This document shows, piece after piece, positions 6,986-14,979 of a stretch of 64,000 nucleotides of DNA; position 1 is the first letter of the stretch, and each line of letters opens with the position of its first letter. This DNA is from Demequina maris (GTDB taxonomy: Bacteria; Actinomycetota; Actinomycetes; Actinomycetales; Demequinaceae), in NCBI RefSeq assembly GCF_000971155.1, contig NZ_BBLX01000014.1, forward strand, positions 1 through 64,000. The letters run 5' to 3'. A program made the position numbers and the translations under genes. The notes beneath the pieces are model-generated. The model was given only the letters and a program-made list of their open reading frames with translations, made no database searches and was not told the DNA's origin.

Positions 6986-9361
6986 TCAGCCGCGCGCCCG
7001 CCAGGCCTTCGCGGAGGTGACGTTGAGCAGCTTGATGAGCCGGTCGAGGCTCGCGAGCGTGAGCTTGCTCTGGCTCTCCATCGCGATCTGGCGCAGGGGC
7101 GCGGTGCGCACGTTCGCGTCGAACATGCGCTTCGTGGTGGCGTCGGCGTGCTCCCAGTCGAACTGCTTGCCGGCCTCCTGCGTCATGATCGCCGCGATCG
7201 CGCGACCGGTGGCGGTCTCGTGGAGGTCCTCGGTGGTCGAGTCGCGGTGGTACGGCAGCACGGACGGCACCTCGGGGATGTCGGCGCCGAGCATCGTCCG
7301 GAACTCGTCGTCGGTCGCCACGAAGGCCGAGGGACCGTGCGACGGGAACACCGCCTCGCCCTCGGCGACCGTGACGGTGCGGCGGGCACGGATGTCGGTG
7401 GACGATGCGCCGACCAGGATCTCGAAGGCGCCCGGCTCCACGCGCCACTCCTGGGCGCGGATGTCCCACACCGCGAAGGCGCGGCGGTCGAGCCGGACGG
7501 TCACCTTCTGGGAGGTGCCGGGCTCGAGGTGGACCTTCGCGAAGCCCTTGAGCTCCTTCTCGGGGCGGTACGCGATCGACTCGGGGTCGCGCACGTAGAC
7601 CTGCACGACCTCGGAGCCGGCGCGGGGGCCCGCGTTCGTCACGGTGACGGTGACCGAGTAGCCCTCCTTCGTCTTGCGGACCGTGAGCCCGCTCTGCTCG
7701 AAGGCGGTGTACGTGAGGCCGTGGCCGAAGGGGAAGCGCGCGGGCACGCCCGCGGAGTCGTGGAAGCGGTAGCCCACGTAGAGGCCCTCGCGGTACTGGA
7801 CCTGCTTGGGGTGGCGCGCGAAGTCGCGGTCCGCGGGCACGTCGGAGGCGGAGACCGGGAAGGACTCCGCGAGGCGGCCGCCCGGGGCGACGTCGCCGAG
7901 GATCACGTCGGCGAGCGCGGCGCCGCCGGCCTGGCCGCCGAGGTACGCCTCGACGATCGCGGCGGGGCCGTCGGCCCAGGGCATCTCGATGGGGGCGCCG
8001 TTGAGCAGCGCGACGACGGTGCGGTCGTTCGCCTCGGCGGCGGCGGCGATGGTCGCGATGTGGCCGTCGGGGAGGCGGAGGTGGTCGCGGTCGAAGCCCT
8101 CGGACTCGTAGGAGTCGGGGAGGCCGGCGAGCACGATGACGACGTCGGCCTTGCGGGCGGCCTCGCGGACCTCGGTGAGGAGGGCCTCCTCGGTCTCGCC
8201 GGTGGCGACGTCGTAGCCCTGCGCGTAGTGGACGGTGGCGGCGTCGCCGACCGCGGCGCGGAGCGCGTCGATGAAGGTGTCCACCTGCGTGGGGGTCACG
8301 AGCGAGGAGCCGGCGCCCTGGTAGCGCGGCTTCTTCGCGAAGGAGCCGACCACGGCGATGCTGCCGGTCCGCTCGAGCGGGAGGATTCCGTCGTTGGTGA
8401 GGAGCACGGTGCCGGCGGCGGCGGCGCGGCGGGCGAGCTCGTGGTGGGCGGCGGGGTCCACCTGCGAGGAGCCGGTGTCGTTCTGGGCGCGCAGCGCGAG
8501 GTCGATGACCCGGGTCGCGGCGAGGTCGAGCTCGGCGGTCGTGAGCAGGCCGGAGGCGTGGGCGGCCTTGACCTCGGCGTCCCACGCGCCGGAGCTGCCG
8601 GGCATCTCGAGGTCGAGGCCGGCGCAGATGGCGAGGGCACGGTCGGAGACGGCGAACCAGTCCGACATCACGAGGCCGTCGAAGCCCCACTCGTCGCGGA
8701 GGATGTCGGTGAGGAGGTCGCGGCTGATGTCCGCGTGCTCGCCGTTGACCTTGTTGTACGAGCACATCACGGTCCAGGGCTGCGACTCCTTGACCGCGAT
8801 CTCGAAGCCGGTGAGGTACAGCTCGCGCAGGGTGCGGTTGTCGACCACGGTGTCGACCGACATCCGGAAGAACTCCTGGTTGTTGGCCGCGTAGTGCTTG
8901 AGGCAGGCGCCGACGCCCTGCGACTGGATGCCGCGGACCATCGCGGCCGCCATCTTGCCCGAGAGGAACGGGTCCTCCGAGAAGTACTCGAAGTTACGGC
9001 CGCCCGCGGGGTGGCGCTTGATGTTGAGGCCGGGGCCGAGCAGGACGCTGACGTCGTTGGCGCGGCTCTCGCGGCCGAGCGCGGCGCCGACCTCCTCGAC
9101 GAGGTCGGGGTCCCACGTGGAGCCGAGGGTCACGGCCGTCGGGAAGCAGGTGGCGGGGACGGCGTCGTTGATGCCGATGTGGTCGTCGGCGGAGACCTGC
9201 TTGCGCACGCCGTGGGGGCCGTCCGTCACGAGGATCGACGGGACTCCATGCTCGTCGACGGGCTCGGTGGTCCAGGCGTCCTTGCCGGAGACCAGGCGGA
9301 TCTTGTCGTCGGTGGACAGGGTCGAGACGATCTTCTCGGCCCTCGCGTACGTGTCGCGCAT
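6986..9361 (-). CDS. Glycoside hydrolase family 3 beta-glucosidase
   Basis: A 791-residue GH3 enzyme. The N-terminal TIM-barrel domain carries the nucleophile Asp234 in VMSDWFAVSD and the substrate-site KHYAANNQE at residues 155-163. An alpha/beta sandwich domain (SIAVVGSFAKKPRYQGAGSS) and a C-terminal fibronectin-III-like domain (YSVTVTVTNAGPRAGSEVVQVYV) follow in the usual order. There is no signal peptide, so it probably works in the cytoplasm on imported beta-glucosides. AAGGAA lies just before ATG. No transporter or regulator is adjacent, so it may be controlled from elsewhere, possibly by the LacI protein at 202-1227 (speculation). Confidence 0.93.
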   Translation of the reverse strand: MRDTYARAEKIVSTLSTDDKIRLVSGKDAWTTEPVDEHGVPSILVTDGPHGVRKQVSADDHIGINDAVPATCFPTAVTLGSTWDPDLVEEVGAALGRESRANDVSVLLGPGLNIKRHPAGGRNFEYFSEDPFLSGKMAAAMVRGIQSQGVGACLKHYAANNQEFFRMSVDTVVDNRTLRELYLTGFEIAVKESQPWTVMCSYNKVNGEHADISRDLLTDILRDEWGFDGLVMSDWFAVSDRALAICAGLDLEMPGSSGAWDAEVKAAHASGLLTTAELDLAATRVIDLALRAQNDTGSSQVDPAAHHELARRAAAAGTVLLTNDGILPLERTGSIAVVGSFAKKPRYQGAGSSLVTPTQVDTFIDALRAAVGDAATVHYAQGYDVATGETEEALLTEVREAARKADVVIVLAGLPDSYESEGFDRDHLRLPDGHIATIAAAAEANDRTVVALLNGAPIEMPWADGPAAIVEAYLGGQAGGAALADVILGDVAPGGRLAESFPVSASDVPADRDFARHPKQVQYREGLYVGYRFHDSAGVPARFPFGHGLTYTAFEQSGLTVRKTKEGYSVTVTVTNAGPRAGSEVVQVYVRDPESIAYRPEKELKGFAKVHLEPGTSQKVTVRLDRRAFAVWDIRAQEWRVEPGAFEILVGASSTDIRARRTVTVAEGEAVFPSHGPSAFVATDDEFRTMLGADIPEVPSVLPYHRDSTTEDLHETATGRAIAAIMTQEAGKQFDWEHADATTKRMFDANVRTAPLRQIAMESQSKLTLASLDRLIKLLNVTSAKAWRARG

Positions 9362-9602
9362 GGGGTTCCTTCGTGGGGAGGGGGGACGGCTTCGTCGGTA
9401 CCCCCCATCCTATCGACGCACGGTGTCACGTACCGGGACCCTTGGGACGGTGTCGGGCCTGGTCCGGCGGCGCGTCGGGGGTGCCGCGTGGGACCCCCGC
9501 GGGGGCCCGCTCCTGGCGGCGCGCGACGGTGCGAACCACGACGCCGCCATCGGCGTCGACGAAGGCGTGTTCGACCGCGTCGAGGGCCGCCACTCCTCGG
9601 GC

Positions 9603-11123
9603 TCAGGCGGCGTCGCGTCTGCGGCCCGGCGGTGAGCCGGATGCGGCCATGCTCGTGGCTGGCGGTGCATGGAATCTGGCGCGCCCGCCCTGTCGGGGTC
9701 GGCGCTCGCGGTCGACGTGCGCGGGCGGGATGAACCAGATCTCGGTGGCGGTGGCGCGGATGTCCCAGCCCTCGTCGTGGATGACGTGGTGGCAGTGGCT
9801 GCAGAGGAGTACGCCGTTCTCGATGCCGGTGGTTCCGCCGTGGCTCCACCATCGGATGTGGTGGACCTCGGCCCATGCGGGCGGGGCGCCGCAGAAGGCG
9901 CAGCCGCCGTCCCTCTCGCCGATCGCGAGCCGTTGCGCGCGCGTGAAGAGGCGGCGCTTGCGGCCGAGGTCGAGCAGCTCGCCTTGGCCGCCGAGGACGG
10001 CGGGGATCACGAACGCGTTCGCGGCCATGCGTCGCATCGTGGTGATGTCGATGGGCTGGGTGCAGCCATCGACCTCGCCCAGGCCGAGCCCGCTGCGCAG
10101 GTCCTTGTCCTGCACCCGCATGACGACGGTGACGTTGGCGAGCGGCAGGTCGGTGGCCTCGCATGACATTCCGTGGCGGCACAGTGCGGCGAGGGCGTCG
10201 GCGCGCATCTGGTCGGTGGTGCGCTGGTCCGTGCCGGGGTTGTCGCGGCTGGCGCGCATCGCGTCCCCGACAAGCGCGTCCAGCGCGGCCCGGACGGGAG
10301 CGGCGGTCTCGGGGTCGAGCTCGCCGTTGATGACGAGCATCCCGGCGCGGTTCTCGAAGATCCGCAGCCCGCGCTGGGCACGCATCCGCGCCAGGTTCCG
10401 CTCGTGCTGCTCGACATCGAGCGCCGCCTTGAAGCGTGCCACGACCCGTGCGAAGCGGGTCGCGTCGAGCCCCTTCGAACGCTCCACGAGGGTGGAAGCG
10501 GCTTCCTGCTTGCGCTCGTCCGGCACCTCCGGGGACAGCGAGTCGAGCATGGTGATGATCTGGGCTCCGCAGTCGGCGGAGATCTCACCCCGGTCGAGGG
10601 CCGCGGCGACCGCGGGGTAGCGCGGCTGAGGCGTGGGCGTGGGCTTGGGCTTGGGCTTCGGCGGCGGCGGGTTGTCCTCAGGGTCGTCGTCCGGGTCGTC
10701 CTCGGGATCATCCGGCGTGTCCTCCGGCTCGTCCGGCCCGGGCCCGCCGCCCTCCATCTCCTCCAGCGCCCGCCCGACCTCGATCAGCCGGAGCGCCTCC
10801 GCGCGCGACACCCCCAGCGTCGCCGCGACCAGGTCCGCCGCGCTGCGGTGCCCATGGCGACGCGCCAGCCCGCCTCCAGGGGTGTCCGACCCGATCTCGA
10901 CGTCACGAGCCACCCGCGCCAGCACGAGGTCGACGTCCCGTGCGAGCAGCGCGGTCGCGCCGAGCCGCTCGACCGGATCCCCCGTCGCCCCGGTCGCCAC
11001 CGACGCCGCCAGCCCGCGCATCGTCCCCACGGCCGCGCGTGCCGATCCGCACGCCCGCGCGAACGCCCCGACGGTGGGCGCGCCACCGCCGGGATCCGCG
11101 TCGAACAGGCTCGGGATGTCCAT
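9603..11123 (-). CDS. DUF222 and HNH endonuclease domain protein
   Basis: A 506-residue member of the DUF222-HNH family that is abundant and multi-copy in Micrococcales and mycobacteria. The N-terminal two thirds are the helical DUF222 region, interrupted near residue 145 by an acidic, Pro-rich low-complexity linker made of DDPEDDPDD-type repeats and a PKPKPKPTPTP run. The C-terminal HNH domain has CAFCGAPPAWAEVHHIRWW followed by LLCSHCHHVIHDEGW, giving the two zinc-binding Cys pairs and the catalytic His pair. The biological role is unknown; a mobile-element or repair link is often suspected. Confidence 0.9.
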   Translation of the reverse strand: MDIPSLFDADPGGGAPTVGAFARACGSARAAVGTMRGLAASVATGATGDPVERLGATALLARDVDLVLARVARDVEIGSDTPGGGLARRHGHRSAADLVAATLGVSRAEALRLIEVGRALEEMEGGGPGPDEPEDTPDDPEDDPDDDPEDNPPPPKPKPKPTPTPQPRYPAVAAALDRGEISADCGAQIITMLDSLSPEVPDERKQEAASTLVERSKGLDATRFARVVARFKAALDVEQHERNLARMRAQRGLRIFENRAGMLVINGELDPETAAPVRAALDALVGDAMRASRDNPGTDQRTTDQMRADALAALCRHGMSCEATDLPLANVTVVMRVQDKDLRSGLGLGEVDGCTQPIDITTMRRMAANAFVIPAVLGGQGELLDLGRKRRLFTRAQRLAIGERDGGCAFCGAPPAWAEVHHIRWWSHGGTTGIENGVLLCSHCHHVIHDEGWDIRATATEIWFIPPAHVDRERRPRQGGRARFHAPPATSMAASGSPPGRRRDAA

Positions 11124-11210
11124 GGATCCATCACATCACCGAGGTCTGACAATCCCGACAAACCGGACGCGAGGTGTGGAGAACTCCCGCGGACGCGCGA
11201 GGATGAGCGC

Positions 11211-11984
11211 ATGGCAAGTCCCCGCCCCGGCCGTCCCGTCCGCACCCTCGAGGTCCTCCGCACGGAGCGCCTCGCGCCGAGCATGGTCCGCGTGACCCTG
11301 ACCGGCGACGACCTCGACGCGCTCCCGGACCTCACGTTCACGGACCACTACGTGAAGCTCCGGTTCGGCGACGTCACCCGCACCTACACGATCCGCTCCC
11401 TCGACCGGGAGGCGCGCGAGCTCGCGATCGACTTCGTGATCCACGGCGACGAGGGCCTCGCCGGCCCCTGGGCCGCGTCCGCGCGCCCCGGCGACACGCT
11501 CAGCCTCGTGGGCCCCGGCGGTGCGTGGGTGCCGAGCGCCACCGCCGACCTCCACCTCCTCGTGGGCGACGAGGCCGCCCTCCCTGCGGTCGCCGCCGCC
11601 CTCGAGCACCTGAAGCGCACCAGGGACGATGCGCGGGTCGAGGTCTTCCTCGAGGTCGCCTCGGCCGACGAGCACCAGCCCCTCCCGGCCACCGCGCACA
11701 CGACCGTCCACTGGATCCACCGCGGGACGGACGACGGCTACGGCGAGGCCCTCACGCGCGCCGTCATCGACGCCCGCCTCCCCGACGGCACCATCGAGGC
11801 CTTCGTCCACGGCAACGCCGACATGGTGAAGCCGCTGCGCCGCCACCTCTTCCACACCCTCGCGATCCCGCGCGAGCGCGTCTCGATCTCCGGCTACTGG
11901 CGCTCCGGCATGAACGAGGACGGCTGGCAGTCCAGCAAGCGCGACTTCAACGCGCGCATGGAGGCCGAGCAGGACGCCGCCTGA
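11211..11984 (+). CDS. Siderophore-interacting protein (FAD-dependent ferric-siderophore reductase)
   Basis: A 257-residue flavin reductase of the SIP/ViuB family, which releases iron from imported siderophores. The N-terminal beta-barrel binds FAD through RTYTIRS near residue 59. The NAD(P)H-binding C-terminal half starts at LHLLVGDEAALPAVAAALEHL and ends in the family's ISGYWRSGMNEDGW motif. GAGGATG lies about 6 bases before the ATG. No siderophore transporter is nearby. A perfect 12-bp terminator-like hairpin begins at the base after its stop codon. Confidence 0.92.
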   Translation: MASPRPGRPVRTLEVLRTERLAPSMVRVTLTGDDLDALPDLTFTDHYVKLRFGDVTRTYTIRSLDREARELAIDFVIHGDEGLAGPWAASARPGDTLSLVGPGGAWVPSATADLHLLVGDEAALPAVAAALEHLKRTRDDARVEVFLEVASADEHQPLPATAHTTVHWIHRGTDDGYGEALTRAVIDARLPDGTIEAFVHGNADMVKPLRRHLFHTLAIPRERVSISGYWRSGMNEDGWQSSKRDFNARMEAEQDAA

Positions 11985-12015
11985 GCGCATCGTCCCGTTC
12001 CCAGGGACGATGCGC
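11985..12015 (+). terminator. Hairpin terminator built from two inverted GGACGATGCG words
   Basis: Perfect 12-bp inverted repeat: GCGCATCGTCCC at 11985-11996 and GGGACGATGCGC at 12004-12015, with a 7-base loop. It starts directly after the stop codon of the siderophore-interacting protein. Each arm contains the dispersed 10-mer described in the findings. There is no T-tract, as is common in high-GC actinobacteria. Confidence 0.75.
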
Positions 12016-12079
12016 CGGTCCCGGCGGTGGCGCGCCGCACCCGGGCGTGGTTGCCTGGGGGTGTCGGGAGGGGGACGTC

Positions 12080-12445
12080 ATGCTCACCGCGCTCATGATC
12101 CTCAACGGGATGCTCGCCGTGTTCTTCCTCGTCGCGGGCGGGATGAAGCTCCTGCGCACCAAGGAGCAGCTGCGCGCGTCCGGCCAGCGCTGGACCGACG
12201 ACTTCCGCCCGGGGACCATCAGGGCCATCGCGACGGCCGAGGTGCTCGGGGCGATCGGGCTCATCGTGCCGCTCGCGACGGGGATCGCACCCGTCCTCGC
12301 GCCGATCGCCGCCGCCGGTCTCGCGATCGACATGGGCGCCGCGACGGTGGTGCACTCGCAGCGCAACGAGAGCATGCTGCCCACGCTCGTGCTCGCGGTC
12401 GTCGCCTCGGTCTCCGCGGTGCTGGGCTTCATGCACGTGCTGTGA
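12080..12445 (+). CDS. DoxX-like membrane protein
   Basis: A 121-residue integral membrane protein with four hydrophobic helices. The family motif appears as FFLVAGGMKLL at the end of helix 1, and the cytosolic loop reads EQLRASGQRWTDDF before helix 2. DoxX-like proteins are membrane components linked to redox or thiol stress in actinobacteria, but this one has no assigned function. A GGGAGGGGG ribosome site lies a few bases before ATG. The longer open frame upstream overlaps the previous gene and is not used. Confidence 0.85.
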   Translation: MLTALMILNGMLAVFFLVAGGMKLLRTKEQLRASGQRWTDDFRPGTIRAIATAEVLGAIGLIVPLATGIAPVLAPIAAAGLAIDMGAATVVHSQRNESMLPTLVLAVVASVSAVLGFMHVL

Positions 12446-12460
12446 CGCGCATCGTCCCCG

Positions 12461-13309
12461 CTACATCTCCTCGTGGGTCTCGGGGTCGCCGTCGAACAGG
12501 CGCCCGTCGGGGCGGCCGAGCGCGGTGATCGCCTCGACCTCGTCGGAGGTCAGCGAGAACGACGACACCTCGAGGTTCTCGACCTGACGCGACGGCGTCG
12601 CCGACTTCGGCAGCGGCAGCGAGCCGCGCTCGAGGTGCCAGCGCAGGATCACCTGCGCCGGGGTGACCCCCAGGCGCTCCGCCGCCGCGACGACCACGGG
12701 CTCGCCGTAGGGCGCCTGCCGCTTGCCGAGCGGGCTCCACGCCTGCGTGACGATGCCCAGCTCCTGGTGCCTCGCGAGCAGGTCCACCTGCGGGAAGTAG
12801 GGGTGCAGCTCGACCTGGTTGATCGCGGGGGTCACGCCGGTGTCCGCGATGATCTCGTCGAGCAGCCGCTCGTTGAAGTTCGAGACGCCGATGGTGCGCA
12901 CCACGCCGCGCTCGCGCAGCTCGACGAGCGCGCGCCACGCCTCCTTGTAGAGGCCGGTGATCGGGTTGGGCCAGTGGATGAGCAGCACGTCGAGGCGGTC
13001 GACGCCCATCCGGGCGCGCGACTCCTCGCCCGAGGCGATGGCCCGCTCATACGCGTGGTGCCGGCCCGGCAGCTTCGACTGCACGGTGATGTCGTGACGC
13101 GGCACGCCCGACTCGCGCAGGTAGTCGCGCAACGCACGCCCGACGACGCCCTCGTTCTCGTAGTTCGTCGCCGAGTCGAGCAGCCGGTAGCCGTGCTCGA
13201 GCGCGGACAGGACGGCGCGCCCGCCCTCGTCGCCCACCAGCGGGTACGTGCCGAAGCCGAGCGCGGGGATCGTGTGGCCGTCGTTGAGCGTCAGGGTGGG
13301 GTGGGTCAT
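12461..13309 (-). CDS. Aldo/keto reductase
   Basis: A 282-residue NADPH-dependent carbonyl reductase with a TIM barrel. The catalytic tetrad is visible: Asp45 and Tyr50 in LLDSATNYENE, Lys79 in QSKLPG and His112 in LLIHWPNP. Further family signatures are IGVSNFNERLL, NQVELHPYFPQ and the cofactor loop LPKSATPSRQVENL. It most resembles 2,5-diketo-D-gluconate reductase-type enzymes; the true substrate is unknown. A TAGGGT box (13316-13321) 6 bases before ATG suggests a leaderless mRNA. It converges with the DoxX gene. Confidence 0.92.
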   Translation of the reverse strand: MTHPTLTLNDGHTIPALGFGTYPLVGDEGGRAVLSALEHGYRLLDSATNYENEGVVGRALRDYLRESGVPRHDITVQSKLPGRHHAYERAIASGEESRARMGVDRLDVLLIHWPNPITGLYKEAWRALVELRERGVVRTIGVSNFNERLLDEIIADTGVTPAINQVELHPYFPQVDLLARHQELGIVTQAWSPLGKRQAPYGEPVVVAAAERLGVTPAQVILRWHLERGSLPLPKSATPSRQVENLEVSSFSLTSDEVEAITALGRPDGRLFDGDPETHEEM

Positions 13310-13366
13310 GAGCCCACCCTAGGACGATGCGCCGGGTTACCGTGGCCGGGGAAGGGGGCCTCCGCC

Positions 13367-13933
13367 ATGGCCAAGCTGATCTACGCGATCAACTGCTCGC
13401 TCGACGGCTACTACGTCGACGCCGACGACAGCATCGACTTCACCGAGCCCGTGGACGAGCTGCACGACTGGTTCGCGGAGCTCGAGTCGACGATCGGCAC
13501 GCACCTGTACGGGCGCAGGATGCACGAGACGATGGCGGTCTGGGAGGAGTTCGCGGTCGATCCCGAGATCACCCCCCTGTACAAGCGGTTCGCGGACGCA
13601 TGGGTGGACTCGGACACCATCGTCTACTCGCGCACGCTCGAGGATCCGGGGGTGCCGCGGGCCCGCGTGGTCCGCGAGTTCGATCCGGCGGAGGTCGCCG
13701 CGTTGAAGGCGAGCGCCGACAGCGACCTCGACATCGGAGGCCCCGAGCTCGCCGGCCAGGCGCTCGCGGCGGGTCTCGTGGACGAGGTGATCCTTGCCGT
13801 CGCGCCCGTGATCATCGGTGGCGGGCGCCGCGCCCTGCCTGAACGCGTGCGCCTGGAGTTGGAGCTGCTCGAGCAGCGGACGTACGCGAACGGGACGGTG
13901 CTCGTGCGGTACCGGGTGCGTCAGCCCGAGTAG
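13367..13933 (+). CDS. Dihydrofolate reductase family protein (RibD C-terminal type)
   Basis: A 188-residue single-domain protein of the DHFR/RibD-C superfamily. It opens with KLIYAINCSLDGYYVDAD and carries the family landmarks THLYGRRMHETM, TIVYSRTLEDPG, DLDIGGPELAGQALAAGLVDEV and APVIIGGGRRAL. It is a probable NADPH-dependent reductase of unknown substrate and not the folate enzyme. GAAGGGGG lies about 8 bases before ATG. Its last 13 bases overlap the 3' end of the convergent transglutaminase-like gene. Confidence 0.87.
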   Translation: MAKLIYAINCSLDGYYVDADDSIDFTEPVDELHDWFAELESTIGTHLYGRRMHETMAVWEEFAVDPEITPLYKRFADAWVDSDTIVYSRTLEDPGVPRARVVREFDPAEVAALKASADSDLDIGGPELAGQALAAGLVDEVILAVAPVIIGGGRRALPERVRLELELLEQRTYANGTVLVRYRVRQPE

Positions 13934-14910
13934 TCCGCGATCCGCGCGTCGACCATCCAGGCCTTGTCCGCCGTGCGGCTGTCCAGCAGCGGGTCGTCCT
14001 GAGCCAGCAGCACGTAGTCGTGCGGGACGGGCTCGACGTCGAGGTCGTCCCACGTCACATCGACCACGCGCCAGGTGCCCTTGATCCGCACCATGTTCCA
14101 CGCGTGCCGGATCTTCTTGCCGTCCTCGGCGACGTAGCCGGTCACGACGACGGTATCCAGCCCGGCGGCCCGCGCGATGGCGTTGAACGCATCCGCGTAC
14201 CCGCCGCACACCGCGGTCCCGGTGACGAGGATCCCGTAGGCCTCCTGGGACTCGGGCGCATCCTCGCCGGCCTCGATCCGTGCCGCCGCGTCCCAGTCGT
14301 ACGTGGCCGCACGCGCCACGTAGTCGTGGATGGCCCGGACCTTCTCGGCCTTCGACATCCCCTCGAGCTCGAGCGACTCGAGGGCGGCCGTCACCGCGCG
14401 AAGCGTCTCCTCGCGCCGCTCGACACGCGTGCTGAGGTCGTACTGGTAGCCGGGCGTCATCTGCGTCGCCTGACCGCTCGGACCCACGTAGACCTGCGCG
14501 CTGTCGATCAGGGCGTAGGGGTTCTGGATCACGATCTCGCGGATCGCGTCGTTCACGACCTTCCGGCCGGTCGTGCCCATCGTCCACCAGCCGATGTCGA
14601 AGTAGGCGCGCTCCGCGACGACCGCCGACTCGATGAAGCGGACCATCTCGGTCGAGCCGTACAGCGGGTAGTCCACGGCGTACGGCGCGGGCGTCCACGC
14701 GGGAGCGGGCTCGGCGGTCGGGCTCGGCTCGGCCGCCGCGGTGGGCGTGGACGATGCGGTGGCGGACGGCTCGGCGCCGCTCGGGTCCTGCGCGGCGACC
14801 GCATCGTCCCCCAGCGGCGAGACGCCGAGGTAGACGGCCGCGGCGGCGACGGTGGCGAGCAGCGGCACGGCCAGCGCGGCGGCGCGCCGCGCGGTCCTCC
14901 TGGACGGCAT
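13921..14910 (-). CDS. Exported transglutaminase-like protein
   Basis: A 329-residue secreted or membrane-anchored protein. An Arg-rich N-terminus is followed by one hydrophobic helix (about residues 10-30), then a Ser/Thr/Pro/Ala-rich linker (to about residue 72), then a papain-like transglutaminase core. The triad is visible as Cys235 in GTAVCGGYADAF, His269 in IRHAWNMV and Asp284 in VVDVTWDD. Such proteins act outside the cell as proteases or cross-linking enzymes, and the substrate is unknown. A GGGGGG ribosome site precedes ATG. Confidence 0.87.
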   Translation of the reverse strand: MPSRRTARRAAALAVPLLATVAAAAVYLGVSPLGDDAVAAQDPSGAEPSATASSTPTAAAEPSPTAEPAPAWTPAPYAVDYPLYGSTEMVRFIESAVVAERAYFDIGWWTMGTTGRKVVNDAIREIVIQNPYALIDSAQVYVGPSGQATQMTPGYQYDLSTRVERREETLRAVTAALESLELEGMSKAEKVRAIHDYVARAATYDWDAAARIEAGEDAPESQEAYGILVTGTAVCGGYADAFNAIARAAGLDTVVVTGYVAEDGKKIRHAWNMVRIKGTWRVVDVTWDDLDVEPVPHDYVLLAQDDPLLDSRTADKAWMVDARIADYSG

Positions 14911-14979
14911 GGTCCCCCCGGAACTTCGTTGGCTTGCCCCGAGACTAGCGGCGATTGCCAGGCACGATGTGCGCGGCGC

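Noticed and set aside
5009-9733. A 1574-residue plus-strand open frame
   Set aside because: It is a shadow opposite the BCCT and GH3 genes, whose families and start sites are clear; its translation is Arg/Gly/Val-rich low complexity.
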